NCBI GenBank assembly: GCA_905182425.1
Contig: CAJJBP010000001.1
Coordinates: 79,897-143,896, forward strand
Source of the DNA: an uncultured Planktomarina sp.
GTDB taxonomy: Bacteria > Pseudomonadota > Alphaproteobacteria > Rhodobacterales > Rhodobacteraceae
Direction: 5' to 3'
Length of the DNA: 64,000 nt
The notes beneath the pieces are model-generated. The model saw only the letters and a list, made by a program, of their open reading frames with translations, made no database searches and was not told the DNA's origin. Each line of letters opens with the position of its first letter. The first letter of the stretch is position 1. Shown in pieces: positions 9,707 through 18,695 of the stretch. Both the position numbers and the translations under genes were made by a program.

Positions 9707-10123
9707 ATAGTTCACAACCCAAACTGCGGCACATCAAGAAGCGTGGTTCGTACCACTACTGGTGCAGGCTACAAACCTAAAATTATTGAGCACTTAGAAA
9801 CAGGCTGGAGCAAGTCACATCTTAAGTCCTTGTTCGAAGCAGCAGGTATTTTGGCCAAAGAAGCTTTGAGAGTGTCCAATACTCCAGCAGAAAAAATGGG
9901 GCTGACAGCCCCAGAAGTTACACAAGACTAACTTCTGAAAGCCATGGTTACGAATCCAATTCTAGTCAATCGTCCCATTGTTGTCTGCAAAAATGGGGTG
10001 CGCCTCTGCCGGTCATCCGGGGTGGTTTTGGACTTGCTCGATCAGTGGCCAAATGCGCCTCACCCAAAAGAAGATGGAAGCCCAATCATCGACGCTACTG
10101 GGAGCGTTGTGTCTGGCGCCTAA
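9707..10123 (+). pseudogene. arsC: decayed glutaredoxin-type arsenate reductase
   Basis: The frame reads IVHNPNCGTSRSVV, with the catalytic Cys motif of the ArsC (Spx/glutaredoxin-like) family. It continues through HLETGWSKSHLKSLFEAAG and TPAEKMGL to an in-frame TAA at 9929-9931. The same frame then goes on with LLKAMVTNPILVNRPIVVCKNGVRLCRSS to a second stop at 10123. Together this is about 138 codons, the full family length, broken once. No standard start codon lies in frame before the Cys motif; the ORF track's start is an internal GTG at 9743. Loss of both start and continuity points to a true pseudogene. A different arsenate reductase is present near 46.5 kb. Confidence 0.8.
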
Positions 10124-10668
10124 CTTTTTAAAGTGATCCGACTTCAAACCTTTCCGACGTAATGTTTAGTCTTGTTGTCTTTACCACTTCTCAAAATGAA
10201 CTTCTCCACCTGATTGCACGCCGTTGCAGCTATAGTTTGCATTATATTCTTTGACTGAACTGGTTGTGAGGAAAAGACACAAAACTCACGATGTAATTAA
10301 TGGATATGAACGAACCTAATGGTTGGGGTCGAAATCACAGTCTATTTATTTGGAACATAGGTTTGCTTGGTCTTTTTAGCACTACCCTCTCGCTATGTCC
10401 TTTTACCCTCCAATCACTGACTCCAGGTATCCACGCAGTCCATCAGGGCCATATTTCTAATTACCAACGCACTAGGAATTAATGAGTTAACTTGCTCTTA
10501 TCATTGCGGACAGCTTCACGTTGCTACGCTTCAGCTTCATGTATGAGGTCGTACTTGGATCGTCCTAAAAGCAACATAATTTTCCTAGCACACAACAAAT
10601 TAGTCGCAAAAGAGTAGATAGCCGCGTTAAGATTGGCTTTTATAGTTTTCAAATGAACGAGGTCACTG
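10124..10668. other. gene-free stretch after the dead arsC
   Basis: No convincing gene was seen. The 60-codon ORF at 10300-10482 lacks recognisable family features and a clear ribosome site. The region must include the promoter of the aldolase-like gene that starts at 10669. Confidence 0.5.
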
Positions 10669-11424
10669 ATGGTACAATCTAAACAGCTTCCAAATATGGA
10701 TAATTGGCAAGAGCGCGTTGATTTGGCCGCGGCCTTTAGATGGACTGTACGCTTAAATATGCATGAAGCAGTAGCGAACCACTTCAGCCTTGCGATAAAC
10801 GAGGATGGTACAAAGTTTCTGATGAACCCCAATCAAATGCATTTCTCACGGGTAAAGGCCTCTGATTTGTTGGTGGTTGATGCAAATGATCCAGCAAGCA
10901 TGGAAGGTCCCGATGCACCTGATCCAACCGCTTGGGGCCTACATGGTGGTCTACACCGCTATTGTGCACATGCACGCTGTGCCATGCATGTGCATTCACC
11001 CTATGCCACAGCGCTTGCAGCCTTAGCCGACAGCAACCTGCCACCTGTGGATCAAAACGGATGCATGTTCTTCAATCGTTATGTGATCGATAGTTCCTAT
11101 GGTGGTCTAGCGTTTGAGGAAGAAGGCGAACGCTGTGCATCCCTATTTGATGATCCAAAGAAGAAAGTGATGATCATGGGGAACCATGGTATTTTGATTA
11201 TCGGAAATACCGTTGCTGAGACATTTAATCGAATGTTTTATTTTGAAAGGGCCTGCCAAACATATCTGCTGGCCTTACAAACCGGCAAACCTTTGCGTGT
11301 GATAGAAGATGCGATTGCGGAGAAAACCGCACAAGAAATCGAAATCTACCCTGAACAAGACGCTCGCCACCTAGCCGAGCTCAAAGCTGTATTGGACGAA
11401 GAGGGTAGCAATTACTCCTCATAG
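10669..11424 (+). CDS. class II aldolase/adducin family protein
   Basis: A 251-residue cytoplasmic zinc-dependent aldolase-fold protein. Metal ligands are visible in MHVHSPYATALA (HxH) and in the MGNHGILIIG segment near 170. An Asn-His region (AVANHFSLAI, near 35) marks the substrate/phosphate site. Relatives include fuculose-phosphate aldolase and several sugar-acid enzymes. Bacterial members of this exact type, without a phosphate-site signature that I can read, are usually left unassigned. It stands alone between gene-poor DNA on both sides. The frame appears intact. A second in-frame Met at codon 10 (MDNWQERV) is an alternative start. Confidence 0.85.
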   Translation: MVQSKQLPNMDNWQERVDLAAAFRWTVRLNMHEAVANHFSLAINEDGTKFLMNPNQMHFSRVKASDLLVVDANDPASMEGPDAPDPTAWGLHGGLHRYCAHARCAMHVHSPYATALAALADSNLPPVDQNGCMFFNRYVIDSSYGGLAFEEEGERCASLFDDPKKKVMIMGNHGILIIGNTVAETFNRMFYFERACQTYLLALQTGKPLRVIEDAIAEKTAQEIEIYPEQDARHLAELKAVLDEEGSNYSS

Positions 11425-12149
11425 AAATAGTAGGCCTATACGAAGCGGATAACCTGGCTAAGAAGAATAAATCCGAGAACAGGAACTACCACCCAGATCT
11501 ACCCCTTGTTGATCCTTCAACAATTTCTTCGCCAACTAATCCACAACTTCGAGCATTTTGGTTTAGCAAGAATTGGCTCACACTTTCTGAACGAGTTTTA
11601 ATTTGGTCCAGTTTTTCAATGCACCCAATTGAACACTTCATCTACCTGAACAGTATTTGCATACCTGGGTTATCGTCAGCCATCCCGTTTATCTTATTTT
11701 CCATATCATCTACCAAGTCCCAAGGGCTGCAATGACCCATACAGGTTATGAAGACTTGCTGATAAAAAACAAACGTAGCAATGCATATGGTACGTTTTAT
11801 AACGCCCTCCATCATCGCTATTTTGAATGAACTATGGCAACCGAGAAATGCCTTGGGATCGTTGGTTTGGAACGTTTCACGACGGCGGCGATAAAGCCAC
11901 CCAGACGACACGGGACCAGAAACGGAAAATGTATTTTAAACTCAGGGAATTCCGTCAAAAATTTTAAAAATAGTACGGGCAACATTAAAAATATCATTTA
12001 ATAATAATTGAATTAGATTTAACTCTCCGACTCTTCTGCGCTGATATTTTAAACTTTACGCCTGTAGCCATAGAGCTAAAAATTTCAAAAATAGCTAGTT
12101 GTGAAGTTCGGTTAATACAAATACGAATACTTAAAATATTAGGAATATT
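11425..12149. other. gene-poor stretch with one weak minus-strand ORF
   Basis: Most of this stretch shows no gene. A minus-strand ORF (11642-11911 in the track) includes a segment that reads like protein from its second or third Met (about 11815): a hydrophobic start (ICIATFVFYQQVFITC) and then SPWDLVDDMENKINGMADD. That could be a small exported protein of about 57 residues, but the ribosome site is weak and no family is recognised. The part near 11950-12149 is very AT-rich and leads into the next gene. Confidence 0.35.
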
Positions 12150-12152
12150 TTG

Positions 12153-13121
12153 GTGGATGTCCTTATTCTGAACGATACCGATTTGAATGGAAGTCATTTT
12201 GGCTGCTATAAGGTGATGTCAACTATAATTGATGCTCTTGGTCAAAGAGGAATCAAACATGATACCGTAAAAGTGGCGACAAAATGGTGGTCTAATAGCG
12301 AAATTTCCTCAAAAATAGTTAGCTCAAAATTGGTCATAATAAATGGTGAAGGTACGCTTCACCACGGTCGAAAAAAAGGTAAATGGCTTTTAGACGCAGC
12401 TAAATTAGCTAAAGATTCCGGTGCCAAAGTTGCACTCATAAATGCACTCTGGCAAGAGAACCCGTCTTCCTGGGCAGATATCACTTCCTCATTTGACCTT
12501 TTACAATGCCGAGATTCAATGTCTCAATCACACCTGAAACAACAAACGAACCGCAAAGTCATGTTCTTTGGCGATCTATCAATGATAGACCCATGGCCAA
12601 ATTCGCCAAATGAATACAGACTTGGAATGTTAGTCAGTGACTCTGTTAGTAAAACTCAATCTGAAAAACTATTACGTTTTGCGGGAAAAAATGAAGCTAC
12701 AATGATGTCAATTACAACAACAAAAGCTAAACTGCGGTGGTTATCTGCCATATGTTTGGGCCCAGATGCTTTAGCTGGATACAGGAACCAAAAAGTTGCG
12801 AAGAGTTTAAGCGAGTATATGAACGCGTTGGGCATGGCAGAAAATGTTGTCACTGGCAGGTTCCATACAGCTTGCATGGCCTTACTTACCAAAACTCCAT
12901 TTCTAGCCTTGAACTCAAATAGCTGGAAAATAGAAGCTTTGCTTAAAGACGTTGGGCTCAACTTAAAACGGAGAAACGCCAATATTCGAGACTTCGGCAC
13001 ACAGAATCTTTTGCTTAAAAAATTTACAGCCCGTGAGATTGAGAACATAGATCACAATTTAAAAAAATGGCGCCTAAGTGCGCAAAATATGTTTGACGAA
13101 TTAGCATCTTTGGCACTTTGA
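12153..13121 (+). CDS. polysaccharide pyruvyl transferase-like protein
   Basis: A 322-residue protein with the two-lobed look of the polysaccharide pyruvyl transferase family. It has an N-terminal Rossmann-like start (VDVLILNDTDLNGSHFGCYKV), the glycine-rich INGEGTLHHG loop (near 68), and the C-terminal TGRFHTACMALLTKTPFLAL segment with its His, typical of the family's donor site. Members add ketal pyruvate to surface sugars or act as glycosyltransferase-like enzymes. GTG at 12153 is preferred because AGGA lies eight bases upstream; TTG at 12150 is the track's start. The gene is much more AT-rich than its neighbours and has no other polysaccharide genes beside it, which suggests transfer or the remnant of a lost cluster. 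Confidence 0.7.
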   Translation: MDVLILNDTDLNGSHFGCYKVMSTIIDALGQRGIKHDTVKVATKWWSNSEISSKIVSSKLVIINGEGTLHHGRKKGKWLLDAAKLAKDSGAKVALINALWQENPSSWADITSSFDLLQCRDSMSQSHLKQQTNRKVMFFGDLSMIDPWPNSPNEYRLGMLVSDSVSKTQSEKLLRFAGKNEATMMSITTTKAKLRWLSAICLGPDALAGYRNQKVAKSLSEYMNALGMAENVVTGRFHTACMALLTKTPFLALNSNSWKIEALLKDVGLNLKRRNANIRDFGTQNLLLKKFTAREIENIDHNLKKWRLSAQNMFDELASLAL

Positions 13122-13371
13122 AATTACAGCAAAACGCAAGATCAGAAATTATTAGCAAATAAACTTAAATTAAAAAATTTGATGTGCCTTGGGACAAGCT
13201 ATCAGTATCTTTTCATGATGGATTAGAAACAGGCAAAACTAAAATGAAAGAACGCCTTAAATCAAGAATATACGTAAATGAATAAAGTATTTTTCTCCAT
13301 TGGGCAGATTGCGTCAGCAATAATATTTTTATTTTGTATTTTACGCGGGCCGTTTTCTTTTATAACTTCAA

Positions 13372-14304
13372 TTAATTTCGCGCACGCCGAATGTCTTGGG
13401 GTGTGACCCTAAACTCAGCACGAAAAGCCCGTGTCATAGCGCTAGCATTATTGTAACCCGAACGTAGGGCGATTTCTGAAACTGACATATCCGTATCTGC
13501 GACAAGTCCCCTCGCATGAGAAAGCCGCAGGCGCCTGTAGATGGTCTGTGGACTTGCTCCCATTTTCTCTTGCATTTGTGTTTCCAGGTGCCGTTGACTT
13601 CGTTCTAAATCTTTGGCGATTTCAGCAATTAGCAAAGGTTCCTCAATATTTCTACGCATCAAATTTATTGCACGAGCCACAATTCCAGCCTTTGGATCAG
13701 GCCGCTCGGAATAAGCCCCAGTAAACAGCGCCTCGACCCGGAACCTTATGGCCGACCCCAATGCTTGGCCAATTAACTGCAGAGCCATTGCAAAAGCCGT
13801 AGATGCCCCTCCACAAGACACACGATCTCGATCAAAAATTACCGGGTCTTTCTCTACCAAAACATCTGTAAAGCGTTCAGAAAAAAGATCTATTTCATCC
13901 CAATGTATCGTTGCCCTGTATCCATCCAAAAGCCCTGCCTCGGCTAATAACCAACTCCCAGTATCCAACCCCGCCAAGCGATCAAACTTTCTTGCAGCCG
14001 CTCGGAGTGATTGGCCACAAGTGACTGTTGCGTGTGAAACAAATTCATACGACGGCATTACCATCAACATGTCACCTTGTACGTCGCTCAATCTTGCATC
14101 TGCAGCGAGCCGCAACCCAGATGAAGATACAACATCATTTCCTGTTAAGGTCACTATATTCCACCGATAATACTCGTGATCTGTAAAATGGTTGCAAGCA
14201 CGTAATGGTTCCAAAATATTAGCAAGACAGTGATTAGAAAACTGGTCAAATAACAAAATTGAGATGCATTGGGTCACGGAATAAAGATCTTTCGCATTTG
14301 GCAT
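13372..14304 (-). CDS. GlxA-family transcriptional regulator (DJ-1/PfpI + AraC)
   Basis: A 310-residue regulator with an N-terminal DJ-1/PfpI-like sensing domain (about 10-190) and a C-terminal AraC-type pair of helix-turn-helix motifs (about 210-305; EPLLIAEIAKDLERSQRHLET and MSVSEIALRSGYNNASAMTRAFRAEF). This class includes CdhR, which controls carnitine use, and GbdR, which controls glycine betaine use, in Pseudomonas. It diverges from the acyl-CoA dehydrogenase gene, with 71 bases between the starts. It is therefore probably the local activator of the 14.4-18.6 kb operon, responding to its substrate. Confidence 0.88.
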   Translation of the reverse strand: MPNAKDLYSVTQCISILLFDQFSNHCLANILEPLRACNHFTDHEYYRWNIVTLTGNDVVSSSGLRLAADARLSDVQGDMLMVMPSYEFVSHATVTCGQSLRAAARKFDRLAGLDTGSWLLAEAGLLDGYRATIHWDEIDLFSERFTDVLVEKDPVIFDRDRVSCGGASTAFAMALQLIGQALGSAIRFRVEALFTGAYSERPDPKAGIVARAINLMRRNIEEPLLIAEIAKDLERSQRHLETQMQEKMGASPQTIYRRLRLSHARGLVADTDMSVSEIALRSGYNNASAMTRAFRAEFRVTPQDIRRARN

Positions 14305-14375
14305 GAATTATTCTAATTCTGCATCGAATTGCTTTGCAAGCCAAATTACATTCGTTTTGAAACCCCTCAACAAGG

Positions 14376-15545
14376 ATGCCGCAAATGGAATATGGTTTAT
14401 CAGAAGAGCAAGGTATGATCGCAAATACTGTTAGATCCTTTGTGGAAAGGGAAATTTATCCGCATGAAGCTCTGGTTGAGCGCACTGGAGAAGTTCCAAA
14501 CGAGATAGCACAAGAGATAAAACAAAAAACACTTGATCTAGGATTTTACGCCTGCAATTTTCCCGAAAGTGTTGGCTGCGCCGGGCTTAACCATACAGAT
14601 TTTGCTTTAGTCGAGCGCGAACTTGGTCGCGGGTCAATGGCGCTAAACCATTTTTTTGGACGCCCACAAAATATTCTAATGGCCTGTGAGGGTGAACAAA
14701 TTCAACGCTATCTTATGCCTGCCGTGCGTGGCGAGCGAATGGATGCACTGGCGATGACGGAGCCCGGCGCAGGCTCAGACATACGCGGCATGAAATGCTC
14801 TGCCCAACGCGATGGTGGAGACTGGGTCGTGAACGGCACTAAACACTTTATAAGCGGCGCAGATCACGCAGACTTTTTAATCGTTTTCATTGCCACGGGT
14901 GAAGATCAAACGTCCAAAGGACCAAAAAAACGCATAACAGCATTTCTAGTAGACAGAGGCACAGCAGGCTTTACAATTCGGGATGGGTATAAGTCTGTAA
15001 GCCACCGTGGCTACAAGAATATGATCCTTGAATTTGATGATTGCAGACTTCCTCATAAACAGGTTCTCGGCGAAGTCGATGGTGGCTTTGAAGTTATGAA
15101 CACCTGGCTCTACGCCACTCGCATCACAGTCGCCACGATGAGTGTTGGTCGGGCACGTCGGGTCTTCGATTATGCCTTGAATTACGCAGCCGAACGGGAA
15201 CAGTTTGGCCAGAAAATTGGAAAGTTCCAAGGCATTAGCTTCCAGCTTGCAGATATGATCACGGAAATTGATGCTGCCGATTTACTAACCCTTGCAGCAG
15301 CCGACAGGTTAGACAAAAATTTATCGGCTAACAGAGAAATTGCAAGCGCAAAGCTCTATGCGAGTGAGATGCTCGCAAGGGTGACTGATGCTGCGATTCA
15401 AATTCATGGTGGAATGGGCCTTATGGACGACTACCCATTGGAACGGTTTTGGAGAGATGCACGCGTCGAGCGCATTTGGGATGGAACATCAGAGATTCAA
15501 AGACACATTATTAGTCGTGATTTATTACGCGCCTTGGGAGCCTAA
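14376..15545 (+). CDS. acyl-CoA dehydrogenase, possibly for a betainyl- or other small acyl-CoA
   Basis: A 389-residue FAD enzyme that would introduce an alpha-beta double bond into an acyl-CoA. It has the FAD/substrate loop AMTEPGAGSDIRGMK (near 127), the REQFGQKIGKFQGISFQLADM dimer segment, and the C-terminal QIHGGMGLMDDYPLERFWRDARVERIWDGTSEIQ signature. The catalytic base is likely the Glu within the DGTSEIQ region. It may be the gamma-butyrobetainyl-CoA dehydrogenase of the cluster, by analogy with CaiA, but sequence alone does not fix the substrate. The start at 14376 (MPQMEYGLSEEQ) or the ATG three codons later are both plausible. Confidence 0.85.
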   Translation: MPQMEYGLSEEQGMIANTVRSFVEREIYPHEALVERTGEVPNEIAQEIKQKTLDLGFYACNFPESVGCAGLNHTDFALVERELGRGSMALNHFFGRPQNILMACEGEQIQRYLMPAVRGERMDALAMTEPGAGSDIRGMKCSAQRDGGDWVVNGTKHFISGADHADFLIVFIATGEDQTSKGPKKRITAFLVDRGTAGFTIRDGYKSVSHRGYKNMILEFDDCRLPHKQVLGEVDGGFEVMNTWLYATRITVATMSVGRARRVFDYALNYAAEREQFGQKIGKFQGISFQLADMITEIDAADLLTLAAADRLDKNLSANREIASAKLYASEMLARVTDAAIQIHGGMGLMDDYPLERFWRDARVERIWDGTSEIQRHIISRDLLRALGA

Positions 15546-15811
15546 TATTGGATCAAAATATGCCACCAGAAGGAATATTTTTTGTAAGGCTAAATATAGT
15601 CGAGCTTCTATCAAGAGGCACGCTCCTTAAAGCGGCTTACTCATCCCATTACCATCAGAGCAACAGCCTATGCCGCGACACCAAATTTTTGGAATTCAAT
15701 AAATATTACCAAATTCCATTCTTTAAAATTACTCTCGCTACTGACTAACTTTTAGGCAACATCCAACTAAACAATGTGGTCCATTTGCGCCTGAATTCTG
15801 AAGGAACCAAT

Positions 15812-17839
15812 ATGTCTGATCTCACACGATTGCTAAACCCAAAATCCATTGCTGTTATTGGGGGTGGAGAATGGTGTAGTTCTATTATTTCTGCTGCAGA
15901 TCAAATCGGTTTTAAAGGTATAATCATCCCAATCCATCCAACAAAAAAGGAGATTGCAGGGCTACCTGCACTAAAATCGCTTGACGCATTTCCAGGCAGA
16001 ATTGATGCCGCGTTCATAGGTGTGAACAGACATGCAACATTAGACATTGTTGCACAATTGCGTCGGTTGGGCGCGGGTGGTGCCACGTGTTTTGCCTCTG
16101 GTTTTTCTGAAGCAGCCGCTGAGGATGCATCGAGCACCGATTTGCAAAAACAGCTTATAGAGGCCGCAGGTGATATGCCAATATTAGGGCCAAATTGCTA
16201 CGGTTTTCTCAACGCTTTTGATGGGTGTGGAATTTGGCCAGACCAGCATGGTTGCCGTAAAGTTGACCGGGGAGCAGCAATTCTCACCCAAAGTTCAAAC
16301 ATCGCAATTAATCTCACAATGCAAAACAGAGGCCTTCCAATCGGCTATGTAGTAGCATGTGGCAACCAAGCGCAAACAACGCAAGCTGAAATTGGAATGC
16401 AATTACTGGATGACCCACGGGTCACAGTAATCGGCCTACATATTGAAGGCTTCGGGGATTTGCGAGGTTGGGAAGCATTCGCTTGCAAAGCATATGAGCG
16501 TGATATTCCATTGATCGCCTTGAAGTCTGGAAAATCAGATCAAGCACAAGCCGCCGCAATCTCTCATACCGCTTCGCTAGCGGGTGGAGATGCTGGTGCG
16601 CAAGCCTTTTTAGATCGCCTAGGTATCCACCGCGCTTGCAGTTTACCGGTATTTCTCGAAGCTTTAAAATTCAGCCACCTATTCGGGAGAATTAAAAGTA
16701 ACAGAATTGCATCAATTTCATGCTCCGGTGGCGAAGCTGCACTGGCTGCTGACGCAGCTCATGGCACACAGCTTGAGTTCCCAGCTCTTACTAGAACGCA
16801 GCGTAAAGACTTGGGTAAAGCATTGGGGCCTATGGTGGCTCTCGCAAACCCATTAGATTATCATACCTATATTTGGCGTAATACAGAGGCAATGACAGCC
16901 GCTTGGTCTGCAATGGCTGATCGAGATATTGCACTTACCTTACTAATTAGTGACTACCCTAGAACTGATATATGCGATGCTAGCGATTGGGACTGCGTAA
17001 CCAGTGCGGCCATCGGGGCTGCCAAGCAAACAGGAAGACCTTACGCAGTAGTGGCAAGTTTGGCAGAATCAATGCCAGAAAACGTTTCACGAAAATTGAT
17101 GGAAAGTGGCGTAGCTGCGGGCAATGGGCTAGATCATTGCATTAAGGCCTTGGATATTTTGACCAAGCCAATGGCTTTAGGTGCTGATGAAATCCTATTA
17201 CCCGGCAAGTCACGCCAAGTATCAATTGTCGACGAATACTCTGCAAAAAAAGACCTTGCAGAACTGGGGCTCATTATTCCTAAATCGATTAAGCTGAGCA
17301 ATCGCAATCTTGCCTCAGAGCTTGCCCAGACTGTGGGCTTTCCAGTTGCCCTCAAAACCTTGGGGCTGGCACATAAAACTGGTTCTAACGGGCTTGCCTT
17401 GTCCCTCAATTCGATCGAAGAAGTGGCGCGTATTGCACCGACCTTGACCTCAGGTGATATATTAATTGAGCACATGATTCCGGGCGGGATCGTTGAACTT
17501 CTTATTGGTATAACTCGTGACCCAGCGCATGGGTTTGTCCTGACCCTGGCAGCAGGTGGGACCATGACCGAAATCTTGGCAGATAACACAAGCTTGCTAG
17601 TTCCCGCGCGCAGCGACGATATAGAGCGGGCATTAAACAAACTAAAAATCGCCCCTCTTTTCCATGGCTTCCGTGGAAAACCGCCTGTAAATTTTAAGGC
17701 AATTTTAGCCGCAATTCACGCAATACAGGCCTATGTGCTTGCCAATGCGGCCTACGTAGAAGAAGTTGAGATTAATCCATTAATTTGTACCGCTCAGACG
17801 GCCATTGCCGTTGATGCTCTCATAAGGAAAACGCCATGA
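15812..17839 (+). CDS. acyl-CoA synthetase (NDP-forming), acetate--CoA ligase family
   Basis: A 675-residue fused enzyme. The N-terminal half is the CoA-binding Rossmann and succinyl-CoA-synthetase-like part: LLNPKSIAVIGGG, GPNCYGFLNAFDG, and the likely phospho-His region KSDQAQAAAISHTASLAGGD. The C-terminal half is an ATP-grasp domain (PVALKTLGLAHKTGSNGL, ILIEHMIPGGIVELLIGITRDP, EEVEINPLI). It would activate a carboxylic acid to its CoA ester with ADP formation. The ATG at 15812 is chosen because AAGGA precedes it; the ORF track adds 12 codons. It overlaps the hydratase gene by four bases. In this cluster it takes the place of the AMP-forming ligase CaiC. Confidence 0.88.
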   Translation: MSDLTRLLNPKSIAVIGGGEWCSSIISAADQIGFKGIIIPIHPTKKEIAGLPALKSLDAFPGRIDAAFIGVNRHATLDIVAQLRRLGAGGATCFASGFSEAAAEDASSTDLQKQLIEAAGDMPILGPNCYGFLNAFDGCGIWPDQHGCRKVDRGAAILTQSSNIAINLTMQNRGLPIGYVVACGNQAQTTQAEIGMQLLDDPRVTVIGLHIEGFGDLRGWEAFACKAYERDIPLIALKSGKSDQAQAAAISHTASLAGGDAGAQAFLDRLGIHRACSLPVFLEALKFSHLFGRIKSNRIASISCSGGEAALAADAAHGTQLEFPALTRTQRKDLGKALGPMVALANPLDYHTYIWRNTEAMTAAWSAMADRDIALTLLISDYPRTDICDASDWDCVTSAAIGAAKQTGRPYAVVASLAESMPENVSRKLMESGVAAGNGLDHCIKALDILTKPMALGADEILLPGKSRQVSIVDEYSAKKDLAELGLIIPKSIKLSNRNLASELAQTVGFPVALKTLGLAHKTGSNGLALSLNSIEEVARIAPTLTSGDILIEHMIPGGIVELLIGITRDPAHGFVLTLAAGGTMTEILADNTSLLVPARSDDIERALNKLKIAPLFHGFRGKPPVNFKAILAAIHAIQAYVLANAAYVEEVEINPLICTAQTAIAVDALIRKTP

Positions 17840-18615
17840 GCCCGATCAAAACATACGCAAAAGGCGGCATTCTGCAGGTAACACTTGACCGTCCAAAAGC
17901 AAACGCGATCGATTTAGCAACAAGTAAAATAATGGGTGAGGTATTTTCTAAATTTCGTGACGACCCGACCTTACATGTGGCGATCATCACTGCTGCGGGC
18001 CAGAAGTTCTTTTGTCCTGGGTGGGACTTGAAGGCCGCAGCAGACGGTGATGCAGTTGACGGAGACTACGGCGTCGGGGGCTTTGGAGGGTTACAAGAAT
18101 TAAGGGATCTCAACAAACCGGTAATCGCTGCCGTGAACGGTATTTGCTGCGGTGGTGGGTTGGAATGGGCCTTGTCAGCGGATATTATAATCGCCGCGGA
18201 ACATGCCAGCTTTGCCCTGCCAGAAATTCGTTCCGGGACTGTTGCAGATGCAGCTTCAGTGAAGGTTCCGAAACGTATTCCTTATCACATCGCAATGGAG
18301 CTATTGCTCACAGGACGATGGTTTAATGTGGATGAGGCCAAGACTTGGGGCTTGGTTAATCATTCCTATCCCAGCAATCAGCTCATGGATAAGGCTTGGG
18401 AAATGGCCCGTCTTTTGGCAAGCGGCCCCCCATTAGTTTATGCGGCAATCAAGGAAATTGTTCGTGACGCTGAGAATAGCAAATTCCAAGATACAATGAA
18501 CCGTATTACACAGCGCCAATTAGCGTCCATTGACACGTTATATGCATCAGAGGATCAGTTAGAGGGCGCAAAAGCATTTTCCGAAAAACGAGATCCAGTG
18601 TGGAAAGGCAAATAA
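17836..18615 (+). CDS. caiD: CaiD-like enoyl-CoA hydratase (carnitinyl-CoA dehydratase type)
   Basis: A 259-residue crotonase-fold enzyme. It closely resembles remembered E. coli CaiD in several blocks: LQVTLDRPKANAIDLATS, FFCPGWDLKAAADGD, GGFGGLQELRDLNKPVIAAVNG, and the ending FSEKRDPVWKGK. The oxyanion-hole glycine segment (GICCGGGLEWALSADI) is present. In place of the usual catalytic-Glu context (GIVPDSGG in CaiD) it reads GTVADAAS, so chemistry or substrate may differ. The reaction expected from the family is reversible hydration of crotonobetainyl-CoA to carnitinyl-CoA. It overlaps the ligase gene by four bases (ATGA). Confidence 0.8.
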   Translation: MSPIKTYAKGGILQVTLDRPKANAIDLATSKIMGEVFSKFRDDPTLHVAIITAAGQKFFCPGWDLKAAADGDAVDGDYGVGGFGGLQELRDLNKPVIAAVNGICCGGGLEWALSADIIIAAEHASFALPEIRSGTVADAASVKVPKRIPYHIAMELLLTGRWFNVDEAKTWGLVNHSYPSNQLMDKAWEMARLLASGPPLVYAAIKEIVRDAENSKFQDTMNRITQRQLASIDTLYASEDQLEGAKAFSEKRDPVWKGK

Positions 18616-18695
18616 TCCGACAGATCTCAGGTATACCTTTCGAACTAAGGTAATGCTCGTATATCAAACAGTGCATAGCTCCACGAAAGTATTTA

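Noticed and set aside
10300-10482. 60-codon ORF MDMNEPNGWGRNHSL
   Set aside because: No recognisable domain or clear ribosome site; composition like non-coding DNA around it.
13122-13371. Short open frame VPWDKLSVSFHDG near 13170-13282
   Set aside because: It reads like protein but has no start codon and only about 37 codons; kept as a hint of a lost gene, not a feature.
15546-15811. 66- and 80-codon ORFs after the acyl-CoA dehydrogenase
   Set aside because: They extend out of the dehydrogenase frame or lack a ribosome site; treated as intergenic.
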